A stretch of 37,250 nucleotides of DNA, from contig DAOTVS010000226.1 in assembly GCA_034436375.1 (NCBI GenBank), positions 1-37,250 on the forward strand, read 5' to 3'. The notes beneath the pieces were generated by a model. It did not search any database and had not been told where the DNA came from. It saw only the letters and a program-made list of their open reading frames with translations. Below are positions 14,592 through 22,833 of this stretch, one piece after another; position 1 is the stretch's first letter, and each line of letters opens with the position of its first letter. The DNA comes from DAOTVS01 sp034436375 (GTDB lineage Bacteria > Chloroflexota > Anaerolineae > SpSt-313). The translations under genes and the position numbers were made by a program.

Positions 14592-16876
14592 TCCTCCGCG
14601 ATAGGCAGTATGACCGTGAACGTCGTTCCCTCGTTTTCTTCTGACTCGAAGTGGATCTGCCCTCTGTGATGCTCTACAATTTCCCGGGCGATGTACAGGC
14701 CAAGGCCCAGGCCCTCATGCGCGCGTGTTGAGGAGCCGTCAGCCTGGTAAAAGCGCTCAAAGATGTGTTCACGCGCATGGGCTGGAATGCCCAGGCCCGT
14801 ATCGGTGACTGCCAGGACGGCCTTGCCGTCCGACGTCCGCTCGACTTGCAGCAGGATGCTGCCGCCGCTGCGGTTAAATTTGCAGGCATTGGAGAGCAGG
14901 TTGGTGACGACGCGCTCCAGGGCGGCAGCATCGCCCCGTACGTTGACGGGGTAGGCGGGGATGATCGTGTGTACCTGCAGTTGGTGCGCTTCGGCCAGGG
15001 GGCTCATGGCAGCCAGGCTGCGGCGGGCCACGCCACGCAGGTCGACCGCTTCCTGCGCAAGGAGCTGGTCGTTACGCTCCAGGCGTACCGCATCCAGGAG
15101 CTCCGAGACGAGGGCATTCAGATTGTCGATGTTGTGCAGGGCAATGCGCAGCATTTCCTGGCGGCGTTGCGCGGAAAAGCGCCCTGCGGGCGCCTCGATC
15201 AGCGTCTCCAATACCAGGCGCGCAGGGGCGAGGGGCCGCTTGAGCTCATGCGTCACGTTGGCCAGGAATTGATCTTTGCCGCGCACCGCGGCCCGCAGGG
15301 CCTCGTTAGCCTGCGCCAGGGCTGCGGCGCGCTCCAGCGCCTCGCCATAGAGCAGGGCGTTAGACAGGCCCATGGCGACTTGACCCGCCAGAGCGGGCAG
15401 TAGATCGGCTGTGGTGGGAGCAAGGCGAGGGCCGCGCCCTCGCGCGGCGAGCACCCCCAGCAGACGGCCCCTCGACTCGAGTGGAAGGTAGTACCAGTAT
15501 TCGCGCCCGCGGGAGCCCGGCGCTTCTTCCACGACTGCACGCCGCTCCGCAGCAGCGCGCCCCGCGCCGCCCGCCCCGAGGGGAATGGCTTCTGCGCCCA
15601 GATCACCGTGACCGGCAAAGGCGATCTGGTTCAGGCAGAGTTGCTCCGGCGCGAGCAGTAGGACACTGGCGCCCCGCAGGTCCGCCGCCTCTACGACTTG
15701 GGCTAGAGCGGTGTGCAGAAAACGATCGATCTCCAGCGTCTGATTGCCGGCGCTGGCAACGGCGCTGATGGCCTCCAGACGCTGTGCGCTTCGTTGCGTC
15801 TCTTCATAGAGGCGCCGGTTCTGCAGCGCCAGCGAGATCTGGCCGGCAATGCCGACCAGCAGGTCGCTTGCTCCGGGCGCAAAGTGCCGTTGGGTGTAGC
15901 TGCCTACCGCCAGGAAGCCGAGACATTCGCTTTGCGGCCGCAGGGCGATGTACATCAGGCAGCGTGGGGCCTCTGACGCCTGCGGCTCGGCGGGCAGGTC
16001 TTCCTCGATGATCGGTTCATTGGCTAGCCTCGCGGCCAGCGATTGGACATGGGCAGCCAGGCGGGCGGCGCCCTGAGCCGAGACGCCCGAGCTGGCTACG
16101 ATCGAAAGGCTGGCGGGGTCATCATCACGCAGCAGAACGGCCCCAAAGTGGAGATCGGTGACGGCCAGCAATTGCTGCAGGGCGTCATCGAGCCAGTGGG
16201 GCAGGCCGAGGGATTTGCCGATGGCCGTGCCGATGGCGTTAACCGCGGCCTGCAGATCGGCTTCCCTCTGGGTGCGCTCATAGAGACGGGCGTTTCGGAT
16301 GGCCTGCCCCATGGCGCTGCCGATACTGCGGAGGAGGCACTGCTGGGGAGCGTTGGACCGGGGAGGCGCAGCGTCCAGTGTCATGGCGAGCATTCCCAGC
16401 ACCTGCCCCTCTGCGCTGATGGGGGCGCTGAGGAGTGCTGCTCTGCCCGCTTCCTCCACGCATTGCACAACCAAAGAGGGGGCGCCGGGCGCCACGTTGG
16501 CCAGGGGCAAGGCCAGCAAATCAAAACGCCGGAAAGCAAAGACAGGGCGGTCTTCGCTCCGGCGCCCGACGTACACCTCAAGTTCCTGGGTCTCCCAGTC
16601 GAGGAGCAGGATGCTGGCCGATGCACAGTGCAGAGTGCTCAACAGCACCGCCAGGGTCTGCTCGATCATGGCCTGAAGCTTGAGCGATGCCCGCAAGGCG
16701 CCGGCGATGGCATTCAGCGCATAGAGTTCAGCCTTGCTCTGCTGCCCGTGCCGCCGGGCGGGTCTGTATAGCCCGGATGCCTGCTGAGCAAGCGCCTCTG
16801 GCATCGCACCCATGGGATCTACCGTGGCCGCTCCTCCTGCGGCCTCTTTTTCCGGGGTCCTGGGGTTGCTGGCCAT
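14588..16876 (-). CDS. soluble GAF-domain sensor histidine kinase
   Basis: A 762-residue kinase without membrane segments, therefore a cytoplasmic sensor. Three GAF-like domains follow each other (about 50-205, 210-350 and 365-505), then a dimerisation helix with the phospho-acceptor His543 in NVTHELKRP, and a HATPase domain with the N box NLLSNACKFN (Asn663), the G1 box VTDTGLGIP (Asp692) and the G2 box GLGLGLYIA. The H box reads HELKRP where HELRTP is usual. The ATG at 16876 follows GAGG. No response regulator is adjacent, so it is an orphan and its partner and signal are unknown. Confidence 0.92.
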   Translation of the reverse strand: MASNPRTPEKEAAGGAATVDPMGAMPEALAQQASGLYRPARRHGQQSKAELYALNAIAGALRASLKLQAMIEQTLAVLLSTLHCASASILLLDWETQELEVYVGRRSEDRPVFAFRRFDLLALPLANVAPGAPSLVVQCVEEAGRAALLSAPISAEGQVLGMLAMTLDAAPPRSNAPQQCLLRSIGSAMGQAIRNARLYERTQREADLQAAVNAIGTAIGKSLGLPHWLDDALQQLLAVTDLHFGAVLLRDDDPASLSIVASSGVSAQGAARLAAHVQSLAARLANEPIIEEDLPAEPQASEAPRCLMYIALRPQSECLGFLAVGSYTQRHFAPGASDLLVGIAGQISLALQNRRLYEETQRSAQRLEAISAVASAGNQTLEIDRFLHTALAQVVEAADLRGASVLLLAPEQLCLNQIAFAGHGDLGAEAIPLGAGGAGRAAAERRAVVEEAPGSRGREYWYYLPLESRGRLLGVLAARGRGPRLAPTTADLLPALAGQVAMGLSNALLYGEALERAAALAQANEALRAAVRGKDQFLANVTHELKRPLAPARLVLETLIEAPAGRFSAQRRQEMLRIALHNIDNLNALVSELLDAVRLERNDQLLAQEAVDLRGVARRSLAAMSPLAEAHQLQVHTIIPAYPVNVRGDAAALERVVTNLLSNACKFNRSGGSILLQVERTSDGKAVLAVTDTGLGIPAHAREHIFERFYQADGSSTRAHEGLGLGLYIAREIVEHHRGQIHFESEENEGTTFTVILPIAED

Positions 16877-16914
16877 AGATCATCCTCATTCTGTTGTGCA
16901 AACAATATGACTTT

Positions 16915-16948
16915 GCCCGGTATGCGGGCCAGTACCCGCATACCGGGC
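16915..16948 (-). terminator. 14-bp hairpin between the NTPase and kinase genes
   Basis: GCCCGGTATGCGGG (16915-16928) pairs perfectly with 16935-16948 around a six-base loop. It lies 17 bases after the stop codon at 16966 of the upstream minus-strand gene and is followed by AAAGTCATATTG, with no U tract. It may act as a weak terminator, an mRNA-stabilising hairpin or a REP-like unit. Confidence 0.5.
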
Positions 16949-16965
16949 ATAAACTCGTGCCCGGG

Positions 16966-18378
16966 TCAGGGCTGGCCTTCAGCGGAGCGTACCATACCGC
17001 TATTGACTGGTGCAGCTGCCAGAATGGGCTGCAGTAGAGCCTCCAGCGTGGGCTGGCCGATCTCTTGGAGTTCGTAGCGGACGCGCTGAGCAGGCCGGTT
17101 CAGCTTGAGCACTCGGCGTAGATCGATGGGTGTGGCAATCAGCACCAGGTCGCACGGTGTGGCGTTGATCGTCTCTTGCAGATCATGGATCTGCTCGGTG
17201 CTGTAGCCCATGGCTGGCAGCAGCGGGCCGATATGGGGGTAGGCCTCGAAGGTCTGGCGGATAGAGCCGGCAGCATAGGGGCGCGGGTCGACGATCTCCG
17301 CGGCGCCGAAGCGGCGTGCGGCGACGATACCGGCGCCATAGGCCATGCCGCCATGGGTGAGCGTGGGACCATCCTCGATGACCAGGGCGCGCTTGCCCCG
17401 GATGACGGCGGGATCCTCCACATAAATGGGCGAAGCCGCTTCGATGACACGGGCAGCAGGGTTCACTGCCTCGATGTTGTGGCGCACCAGAGCCACGTTG
17501 TCTGGGCTGGCTGTATCGACCTTGTTGATGATAATGACATCCGCCATGCGCAGGTTAGCCTCGCCCGGGTGATAGGTCAGTTCATGGCCGGCGCGATGCG
17601 GGTCGGCTACAACAATGTGCAGATCTGGCCGGTAGAAAGGCAGGTCATTGTTGCCGCCATCCCACAGGATGATATCGGCCTCGGACTCTGCGGCGCGCAA
17701 GATGCGCTCATAGTCCACACCGGCATAGACGATCAGGCCGCGGTCGATGTGGGGTTCATACTCCTCACGTTCCTCTATCGTGCACTTTTGCACGTCGAGG
17801 TCCTCATAGGTGGCAAAGCGCTGGCAGGCCTGCTTGGCCAGATCGCCATAGGGCATGGGGTGGCGCACAACCGCTACCCGCCGGCCAGGGACCCCAGCGG
17901 GCTGTCTGCAGCCCGCTGGGGAGCCCCGGCGGCCGTCACGACGGAGGATATCGGCCACGCGGCGCGTCGTCTGGCTCTTGCCGGAGCCGGTGCGGACGGC
18001 GCATACCGACACGACTGGCACGTGTGACCGGAGCATGGTGGCATTGCCGCCCATCAGGCGGAAATCGGCGCCTGCGGCGATCACAGCCGAGGCACGGTGC
18101 ATGACATATTCGTGGGGCACATCACTATAGGCAAAAACAACCTGCGTCACGCCCTCACGGCGGATGAGGTCCGTCAGCTCCGCCTCGGGGTAGATGGGAA
18201 TGCCGTGCGGGTAGCGCGCGCCCGCCAACTCGGGGGGATAAAGCCGGCCGGCGATATTCGGAATCTGGGTGGCGGTAAAAGCGACAACCTCATAGTTGGG
18301 GTTGTCGCGGAAGTAGACGTTAAAGTTGTGGAAATCGCGCCCTGCGGCGCCCATAATGACGACTCTATCGGCATGCAT
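16966..18378 (-). CDS. cyclic 2,3-diphosphoglycerate synthetase-like NTPase
   Basis: A 470-residue protein resembling archaeal cyclic 2,3-diphosphoglycerate synthetase and its bacterial homologues, often annotated only as GTPases. It opens with RVVIMGAAGRDFHNFNVYFR, has a Walker A loop RTGSGKSQTT (about 129-138), IILWDGGNNDLPFYRPDLH and VIIINKVD-type segments further on. The archaeal enzyme makes a thermoprotectant from 2,3-bisphosphoglycerate; whether bacterial relatives do so is not established. The ATG at 18378 is chosen for the family start. Residues 152-167 (GSPAGCRQPAGVPGRR) are an insertion just after the P-loop helix, encoded by a DNA palindrome; removing them restores RRDGRRVAVVRHPMPYGDL. 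It follows tatC, separated by a hairpin. Confidence 0.82.
   Translation of the reverse strand: MHADRVVIMGAAGRDFHNFNVYFRDNPNYEVVAFTATQIPNIAGRLYPPELAGARYPHGIPIYPEAELTDLIRREGVTQVVFAYSDVPHEYVMHRASAVIAAGADFRLMGGNATMLRSHVPVVSVCAVRTGSGKSQTTRRVADILRRDGRRGSPAGCRQPAGVPGRRVAVVRHPMPYGDLAKQACQRFATYEDLDVQKCTIEEREEYEPHIDRGLIVYAGVDYERILRAAESEADIILWDGGNNDLPFYRPDLHIVVADPHRAGHELTYHPGEANLRMADVIIINKVDTASPDNVALVRHNIEAVNPAARVIEAASPIYVEDPAVIRGKRALVIEDGPTLTHGGMAYGAGIVAARRFGAAEIVDPRPYAAGSIRQTFEAYPHIGPLLPAMGYSTEQIHDLQETINATPCDLVLIATPIDLRRVLKLNRPAQRVRYELQEIGQPTLEALLQPILAAAPVNSGMVRSAEGQP
17878..17925 (-). repeat. 48-bp in-frame palindromic insertion inside the NTPase gene
   Basis: CCCCAGCGGGCTG (17892-17904) and its exact complement (17909-17921) form a 13-bp hairpin with a TCTG loop. 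Near-identical nonamers GGCCGCCGG and GGCCGGCGG flank it on the coding strand, like a target duplication. The length is a multiple of three and no stop codon arises, so the reading frame is kept. Confidence 0.65.
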
Positions 18379-18429
18379 AGTTGCTGAAAACTCCTCTCGC
18401 CCAATCACTATACATAAAACCAAGACTCC

Positions 18430-18477
18430 GCCAAGCCGCGCCCCCAGTCAAGCCCCAAAAAGGAGGCGCGGCTTGGC
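18430..18477 (-). terminator. hairpin after tatC
   Basis: GCCAAGCCGCGCC (18430-18442) pairs perfectly with 18465-18477 over a 22-base loop. It lies 19 bases after the tatC stop on the minus strand and is followed by GGAGTCTTGGTTTTAT. The weak U-rich end makes termination possible but uncertain. Confidence 0.5.
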
Positions 18478-18495
18478 AAACGCTTATACTCGAAC

Positions 18496-19248
18496 TCAAG
18501 CGCCTGACAGCTTCACCAGGACGATACCGACCACATACAGCATCAAGAGCGGCACCATCACAATCATCATATTCACTGGGTCGGGCGTGGGCGTGACGAC
18601 CGCAGCGATGACCGAAGCCAACACGACCCAGTAGCGGAAGAATTTGAGCAGTTTCTGCGTGCTCACAACCCGCAGTTTGCCCAGGAAGAACATGACCAGG
18701 GGCAGCTCAAAGATCACCCCCATCCAAAACAGGATGGTCGTGACGAAAGAGATATAATTCTCGATCGTCCACTGTTGGGTGACCGTATCTTTCATGATCC
18801 CCTGCAGGAAGGGGACGGCCGCCGGCAGCATCAGGAAATTCGCAAAGCTCAGGCCGATGATAAAAAACAGGGTGCCCCCGGGCACCAGGAAGACCAGGTA
18901 GCGCTTTTCTTGCGGCGTGAGCCCAGGCAGCAGAAAACGGACCACTTCGTAAAGAATGACAGGCATCGCCAGGGCGACGCCGGCAATCAGAGCAACCTTG
19001 AACCAGGCGATTAGCGCCTCGACCGGGTGGATGGCGATGATCATCTGTCCCTTGGGCACAGGGGCCTCGAGGAGCTTGATGAGCTTGTCGGTGAAGAGGA
19101 AGCTGAAAGCCGTGCTGATGACCAGGGCGACAGCAATGACGATCAGGCGGTCGCGGAGTTCCTCCAGATGCTCGACGATCGTCATCTGGCCTTCGTCGGC
19201 GATATTCTGAGACTGGACTTGGGCGCTCATCCGTCCTTGCTCCATCAT
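18496..19248 (-). CDS. tatC: Sec-independent protein translocase TatC
   Basis: A 250-residue six-helix membrane protein, the signal-binding core of the twin-arginine export system. The family signature VEHLEELRDRLIV is near residues 24-36 and hydrophobic segments such as VALVISTAFSFLF, VALIAGVALAMPVILYEV, FFIIGLSFANFLMLPAAV and YWVVLASVIAAVVTPTPDP follow. The start ATG at 19248 overlaps the tatA stop (ATGATGG context), so the two are translationally coupled. The Tat-type signal on the sugar-binding lipoprotein at the left edge is a plausible client. No separate tatB is present; Gram-positive-like TatAC organisation is likely. Confidence 0.95.
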   Translation of the reverse strand: MMEQGRMSAQVQSQNIADEGQMTIVEHLEELRDRLIVIAVALVISTAFSFLFTDKLIKLLEAPVPKGQMIIAIHPVEALIAWFKVALIAGVALAMPVILYEVVRFLLPGLTPQEKRYLVFLVPGGTLFFIIGLSFANFLMLPAAVPFLQGIMKDTVTQQWTIENYISFVTTILFWMGVIFELPLVMFFLGKLRVVSTQKLLKFFRYWVVLASVIAAVVTPTPDPVNMMIVMVPLLMLYVVGIVLVKLSGA

Positions 19249-19649
19249 TCTTCAGACGCCTGGCCAAGACGGAGCCAAGCCGTGTCTGGGTCTACCTCTT
19301 GAGCCTCTACAGGCCGGCTGGCTGGGGTTGTTTGGGGCGTTGCCGATGCCTGGGCGGCAGCAGGTAGCGCTTTGACCTCTTTGGAGAGGTTGGCGACAGT
19401 CTGCTGGGTGGAATCAATGGTTCCCTGGACGTCCGACTGGACCTGCTTGAAAGCTCCCTCTACTTCCGCTTGGGCAGCTTTAAGGTCGCCGCCAAGGTCC
19501 GCTGTCAGATCGCGGCTGGCGCGCCGGAAATCGCCAACTACCTTGCCGATCGCTTTGCCGATCTCAGGGAGTTTGTCGGGGCCAAAGACAACCAGGGCGA
19601 TGACCAGGATCAGCAGGATCTCTCCCGGCCCCATGCCAAAGATTTCCAT
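19245..19649 (-). CDS. tatA: Tat translocase subunit TatA/TatB family
   Basis: A 134-residue protein with one N-terminal transmembrane helix (GEILLILVIALVVFG), the hinge FGPDKLPEIGK and an amphipathic helix, then a long charged and Ala/Pro-rich tail. It would form the pore element around TatC. At 134 residues it is longer than a typical TatA, nearer to TatB, so the subunit type is uncertain; TatA is the safer name in a two-gene system. A GGAGGAGAGG ribosome site precedes the ATG at 19649. The 142-base gap to nusB (19650-19791) has only an 8-bp inverted repeat GCCTATCC/GGATAGGC. Confidence 0.9.
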   Translation of the reverse strand: MEIFGMGPGEILLILVIALVVFGPDKLPEIGKAIGKVVGDFRRASRDLTADLGGDLKAAQAEVEGAFKQVQSDVQGTIDSTQQTVANLSKEVKALPAAAQASATPQTTPASRPVEAQEVDPDTAWLRLGQASEE

Positions 19650-19791
19650 AGGTCTGACCTCTCCTCCAGGGTCCAGTACCTGGGAGCCTATCCGGAGCCG
19701 ATGAAAGGCAACAACTACGATATCCAGATGAATGGATAGGCCCGACGGCGCCGCGCGCGATGCTCAACTGGCCTCCACCCTTGCTGCGGAG

Positions 19792-20235
19792 TCAGTTCTC
19801 GTGCTGAACGGCACTGTGCGGCGCAGGTAATGTTGGGAGTTGGGCCATGAGCGCTCCCAGGGCGCCATTGATGAAGCGGCGCGAACTATCACTGCCAAAG
19901 ATCTTGGCCAGCTCGACAGCTTCGTTGATAACCACCTTGGGCGATGTCTGGCCGATGTACACGATCTCACAGATTGCCAGGCGCAGGATGGCCCGATCCA
20001 CCCCAGCAATCTGCTCAACCGGCCATTCCGGGGCGATCCGCTCGATCAGAGCATTGATCTCCTGTTGATGCTCAAGGGCGCCCATCACCAGTGCCCGTGC
20101 GAACGCTTCGCCTTCAGGAGTCAGTTCTTTTTCCGAAAAGCGCTCATTCAGGACCACAACCGGATTGTGATTGCTCATATCGATCTCAAAGAGCGCTTGC
20201 AAAGCGATGATGCGCGCTCGACGTCTCACTCTCAC
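19792..20235 (-). CDS. nusB: transcription antitermination factor NusB
   Basis: A 147-residue all-helical RNA-binding protein that acts with NusE/S10 at boxA sites in rRNA operon antitermination. The basic start RVRRRARIIALQALFEID and the C-terminal SPKVVINEAVELAKIFG and RRFINGALGAL motifs are diagnostic. The GTG at 20235 has GGGAG eight bases upstream. It starts 11 bases after the stop of an Asp23-like gene, so the two are one operon; Asp23-nusB pairs also occur in Firmicutes. Confidence 0.95.
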   Translation of the reverse strand: MRVRRRARIIALQALFEIDMSNHNPVVVLNERFSEKELTPEGEAFARALVMGALEHQQEINALIERIAPEWPVEQIAGVDRAILRLAICEIVYIGQTSPKVVINEAVELAKIFGSDSSRRFINGALGALMAQLPTLPAPHSAVQHEN

Positions 20236-20246
20236 AGCCGGTCTCC

Positions 20247-20603
20247 CTACGAGGAGCCTTGCGGCCCCGTTTTGCTCCGCTCAATATCGCGGATGAAAAC
20301 GTTGACAGCCCGAACGGGCATTCCGATCATATCGTGCACGGCCCGGGTCACACGCGATTGGATTTCGCGGCCCAATGGTAGCAGGTTAGCATCCGCGTTG
20401 GCGACCACATAGATATCGATCACGACAGCGTCGTCGACCACATCGACGCGCACGCCACTATTTGGGCTGCGCGTACTCCACAAGGAGCTCACGCCATTGG
20501 CTGGGCACAGGCGGCTAACCCCTGGTACCGACAGGGTTGTGAGCCGTGCGATTGTGGCCAGGACGCCTGGAGCGATGCGCACCGTACCCAAGTCTTCGTT
20601 CAT
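20247..20603 (-). CDS. Asp23/Gls24 family protein (first copy)
   Basis: A 118-residue protein with the Asp23/Gls24 pattern: DLGTVRIAPGVLATIARLTTLSVPGV at the start, VDVVDDAVVIDIYVVANADANL in the middle and VRAVNVFIRDIE at the end. Members are cell-envelope-associated or alkaline-shock proteins of unclear mechanism. The ATG at 20603 is chosen because family similarity begins there; the longer frame to 20726 overlaps fabG. It lies between fabG and nusB. A second copy is at 30285. Confidence 0.88.
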   Translation of the reverse strand: MNEDLGTVRIAPGVLATIARLTTLSVPGVSRLCPANGVSSLWSTRSPNSGVRVDVVDDAVVIDIYVVANADANLLPLGREIQSRVTRAVHDMIGMPVRAVNVFIRDIERSKTGPQGSS

Positions 20604-20646
20604 GGATGGCGCCTCACAATCTATCTGCTCGTTGTAGGGACAGAGC

Positions 20647-20677
20647 GTAGAGGCGGGTCTCTGAGACCTGCCTTTAC
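20647..20677. repeat. imperfect palindrome between fabG and asp23-like gene
   Basis: GTAGAGGCGGGTCTC and GAGACCTGCCTTTAC match as an inverted repeat in 13 of 15 positions around one central base. It is nested in a wider GTAGGGACA/TGTCCCCTAC pair. Related palindromes with GTAGAGAC-like ends occur at 10471 and 32859. Confidence 0.5.
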
Positions 20678-20698
20678 GTTGTTGTCCCCTACGGCTCC

Positions 20699-21442
20699 CT
20701 ACATGGCCAGCCCACCGTCGACGCACAATACCTGCCCCGTGATAAAGCTGGCTTCATCGGAGGCAAGAAATGCAACGGCATTAGCGATCTCTTCGGGCGT
20801 ACCGAATCGCCCCATGGGTGTAGCGGCAATGGCTTTGGCTTTCAGGTCCTCAGGCAGGTCCTTGGTGAGACTGGTCGGGACAAACCCCGGCGCTACAGCA
20901 TTGACGGTGATGTTGCGCGAGCCGACCTCCTTGGCGGCTGCCTTGGTCAACCCGATCAGCCCGGCTTTTGCCGAGGAGTAGTTGGCCTGGCCGGCATTGC
21001 CTGAAACGCCGCTGACCGAAGAAATGTTGACGATACGGCCATAGCGCGCCTTCATCATAGGCCGCAGGCACGCCTTCATCATGAAGAAGGGCCCTTTCAG
21101 GTTGGTGTTCAACACCATGTCCCAGTCGTCGGCCGTCATGCGAATGAGCAGCGTGTCACGGGTCGTGCCGGCGTTGTTGACCAGGATATCAATGCGGCCA
21201 AAGGCCTCAAGGGTTTGCTGTACGAGGGTTTCGGCATCGGCCGCTGAGCGAACATCTCCCTGGAGCGCCTGCGCTTGCCCGCCCCGCGCAATGATCTCGC
21301 GCACCACCTCTGCAGCGCCTTCGGCGTCGGCGCGGTAATTCACCATGATTCGGGCGCCCAGTGCGGCTAGCTTGAGGCTGATAGCCCTGCCAATGCCCCG
21401 CGAGGCGCCGGTTACGATCGCCACCTTCCCAGTCATATCCAC
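20699..21442 (-). CDS. fabG: 3-oxoacyl-[acyl-carrier-protein] reductase FabG
   Basis: A 247-residue short-chain dehydrogenase that reduces 3-ketoacyl-ACP with NADPH in fatty-acid elongation. It has the cofactor motif TGASRGIG, NNAGTTRD, the catalytic Ser in NISSVSGVSGNAGQANYSS with YSSAKAGL supplying Tyr and Lys, and the typical end FITGQVLCVDGGLAM. The GTG at 21442 has GGAGG eight bases upstream and aligns exactly with the E. coli FabG start; the ATGs at 21457 and 21436 fit the ribosome site less well. It follows fabD by 26 bases. No acpP gene follows, although it often does in other bacteria. Confidence 0.95.
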   Translation of the reverse strand: MDMTGKVAIVTGASRGIGRAISLKLAALGARIMVNYRADAEGAAEVVREIIARGGQAQALQGDVRSAADAETLVQQTLEAFGRIDILVNNAGTTRDTLLIRMTADDWDMVLNTNLKGPFFMMKACLRPMMKARYGRIVNISSVSGVSGNAGQANYSSAKAGLIGLTKAAAKEVGSRNITVNAVAPGFVPTSLTKDLPEDLKAKAIAATPMGRFGTPEEIANAVAFLASDEASFITGQVLCVDGGLAM

Positions 21443-21468
21443 GGTCGAATCCTCCATTGCGGGGCCCG

Positions 21469-22419
21469 CTAGTGTGCGCGTAAGAGTTGCGCTGCTTGAG
21501 TGATGCCTTCCACAGTTCCACATGGGACGCAGGTGGCCTCGGGCGCGATGCGCTTGATAAGGCCGGTTAGCACGTCCTTGGGCCCAACCTCAACGAAAGT
21601 TGAGATTCCTTGATTGATGAGATAGCGGATCGAGTCGGTCCAGCGCACCGGCGAAGTCAACTGTGCGCAGAGCTCAGCGACAATTTCGTCGGGGCTGGTC
21701 AAGGGGCGCGCGTTGATATTGCCGATGACCGGGGGGTGGGGAGAACTGAATGCAGCCTGCTGCAGGACGGGCGCAAAACGATCAGCCGCAGGCTGCATGA
21801 GCGGTGAGTGCGGAGCGATGCTGACTGCAAGGGGCAACGCGCGCTTGGCGCCTCGACCTTTGGCGATCTCACTGGCAATGCGCACCGCCTCGCGGGCGCC
21901 TGAGATCACGATCTGCCCGGGTGCGTTATCATTGGCGGCTACCACGGGCTCGCCTGTCTGCTCTGTGGCCTCGCGGCAAGCAGCGTTCACCTCTTCGGCG
22001 CCCAAGCCCAGAATTGCCGCCATCCCCCCGGGATACATTTCGCCAGCGGCTTTCATCAACCGTCCACGCTCTCGCACCAGCTGTAGACCAACGGACAGGG
22101 GCAGTACCCCAGCTGCCGCCAGGGCTGTGTATTCACCCAGGCTATGCCCGGCAACGAATGTTGGCTGCAGGTTTCCCATCGCCTCGCGCAGTGCAGCCAA
22201 ACAGGCCATCGACACAGAGAAAATCGCCGGTTGCGCGTTGGCGGTATCCGTCAATTCCTCTGCGGGCCCCTCAAAGATCAGGCGGCTGAGTGGGCCCTGC
22301 CAGGCGAGATCAACCTCGTCGAAAACGGCCCTGGCAGCCGCCGACGATGCATGGAGATCGCGCCCCATGCCGACATATTGTGAACCCTGACCGGGAAAGA
22401 CCAACGCGTAACCAGGCAT
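21469..22419 (-). CDS. fabD: malonyl-CoA:ACP transacylase FabD
   Basis: A 316-residue enzyme that loads malonyl groups onto acyl carrier protein. Key parts are the oxyanion-hole FPGQGSQYVGMG at the N-terminus, the nucleophile in VAGHSLGEYTAL, the malonate-binding Arg in LVRERGRLM and the catalytic His in VSIAPHSPLM. The ATG at 22419 matches the family start. It sits between rpmF and fabG, the usual rpmF-fab neighbourhood, but plsX and fabH are missing. Confidence 0.96.
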   Translation of the reverse strand: MPGYALVFPGQGSQYVGMGRDLHASSAAARAVFDEVDLAWQGPLSRLIFEGPAEELTDTANAQPAIFSVSMACLAALREAMGNLQPTFVAGHSLGEYTALAAAGVLPLSVGLQLVRERGRLMKAAGEMYPGGMAAILGLGAEEVNAACREATEQTGEPVVAANDNAPGQIVISGAREAVRIASEIAKGRGAKRALPLAVSIAPHSPLMQPAADRFAPVLQQAAFSSPHPPVIGNINARPLTSPDEIVAELCAQLTSPVRWTDSIRYLINQGISTFVEVGPKDVLTGLIKRIAPEATCVPCGTVEGITQAAQLLRAH

Positions 22420-22451
22420 TCAACCTCCGGGCCGCCGAGCTGGCCAGCTTT

Positions 22452-22495
22452 CAGAAACCCGGTCGCGCGGCGCAGGCCGGGGGACCGGGTTTCTG
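22452..22495. repeat. 13-bp palindrome between rpmF and fabD
   Basis: CAGAAACCCGGTC (22452-22464) and its exact complement (22483-22495) flank an 18-base GC-rich loop. It occupies the 100-base rpmF-fabD gap. It could be an mRNA hairpin or a REP-like element. Confidence 0.6.
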
Positions 22496-22519
22496 GGCAT
22501 TGGGCCGGCTCAACGCAAG

Positions 22520-22726
22520 TCAGGCAGTCGCTTCTTTGCCCCTTGCGGCCTTGACCGTAATGACCGTATGGCCACGGTAACTGCCGCAATTCGGGCATAC
22601 GTGATGTGGGCGACGAAGCTGGTGGCACTGCGGGCAGGGAACGAGCTGCACCGGCTTGAGTGCCAGATGGCTACGACGGCGCGCTGTGCGCCCCTTGGAA
22701 AGTTTGCGTTTCGGTAGTGCACCCAT
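22520..22726 (-). CDS. rpmF: 50S ribosomal protein L32
   Basis: A 68-residue basic protein with the L32 opening GALPKRKLSKGRTARRRSHLAL and a zinc-ribbon CPQC at 31-34 and CPNC at 44-47, so it is the zinc-binding form. It lies between the YceD-like protein gene and fabD, the standard context for rpmF in many phyla. Confidence 0.97.
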   Translation of the reverse strand: MGALPKRKLSKGRTARRRSHLALKPVQLVPCPQCHQLRRPHHVCPNCGSYRGHTVITVKAARGKEATA

Positions 22727-22833
22727 GGCTATCTAAGTGATCCTTTCATCGGCGCCTGCCTGGCCCTTGTGGCCTGGCGCCAGATTTCCGCTTCGGCGCC
22801 CCCGGCTTACGAGGGGCGCCTGTGACTTGTCTT

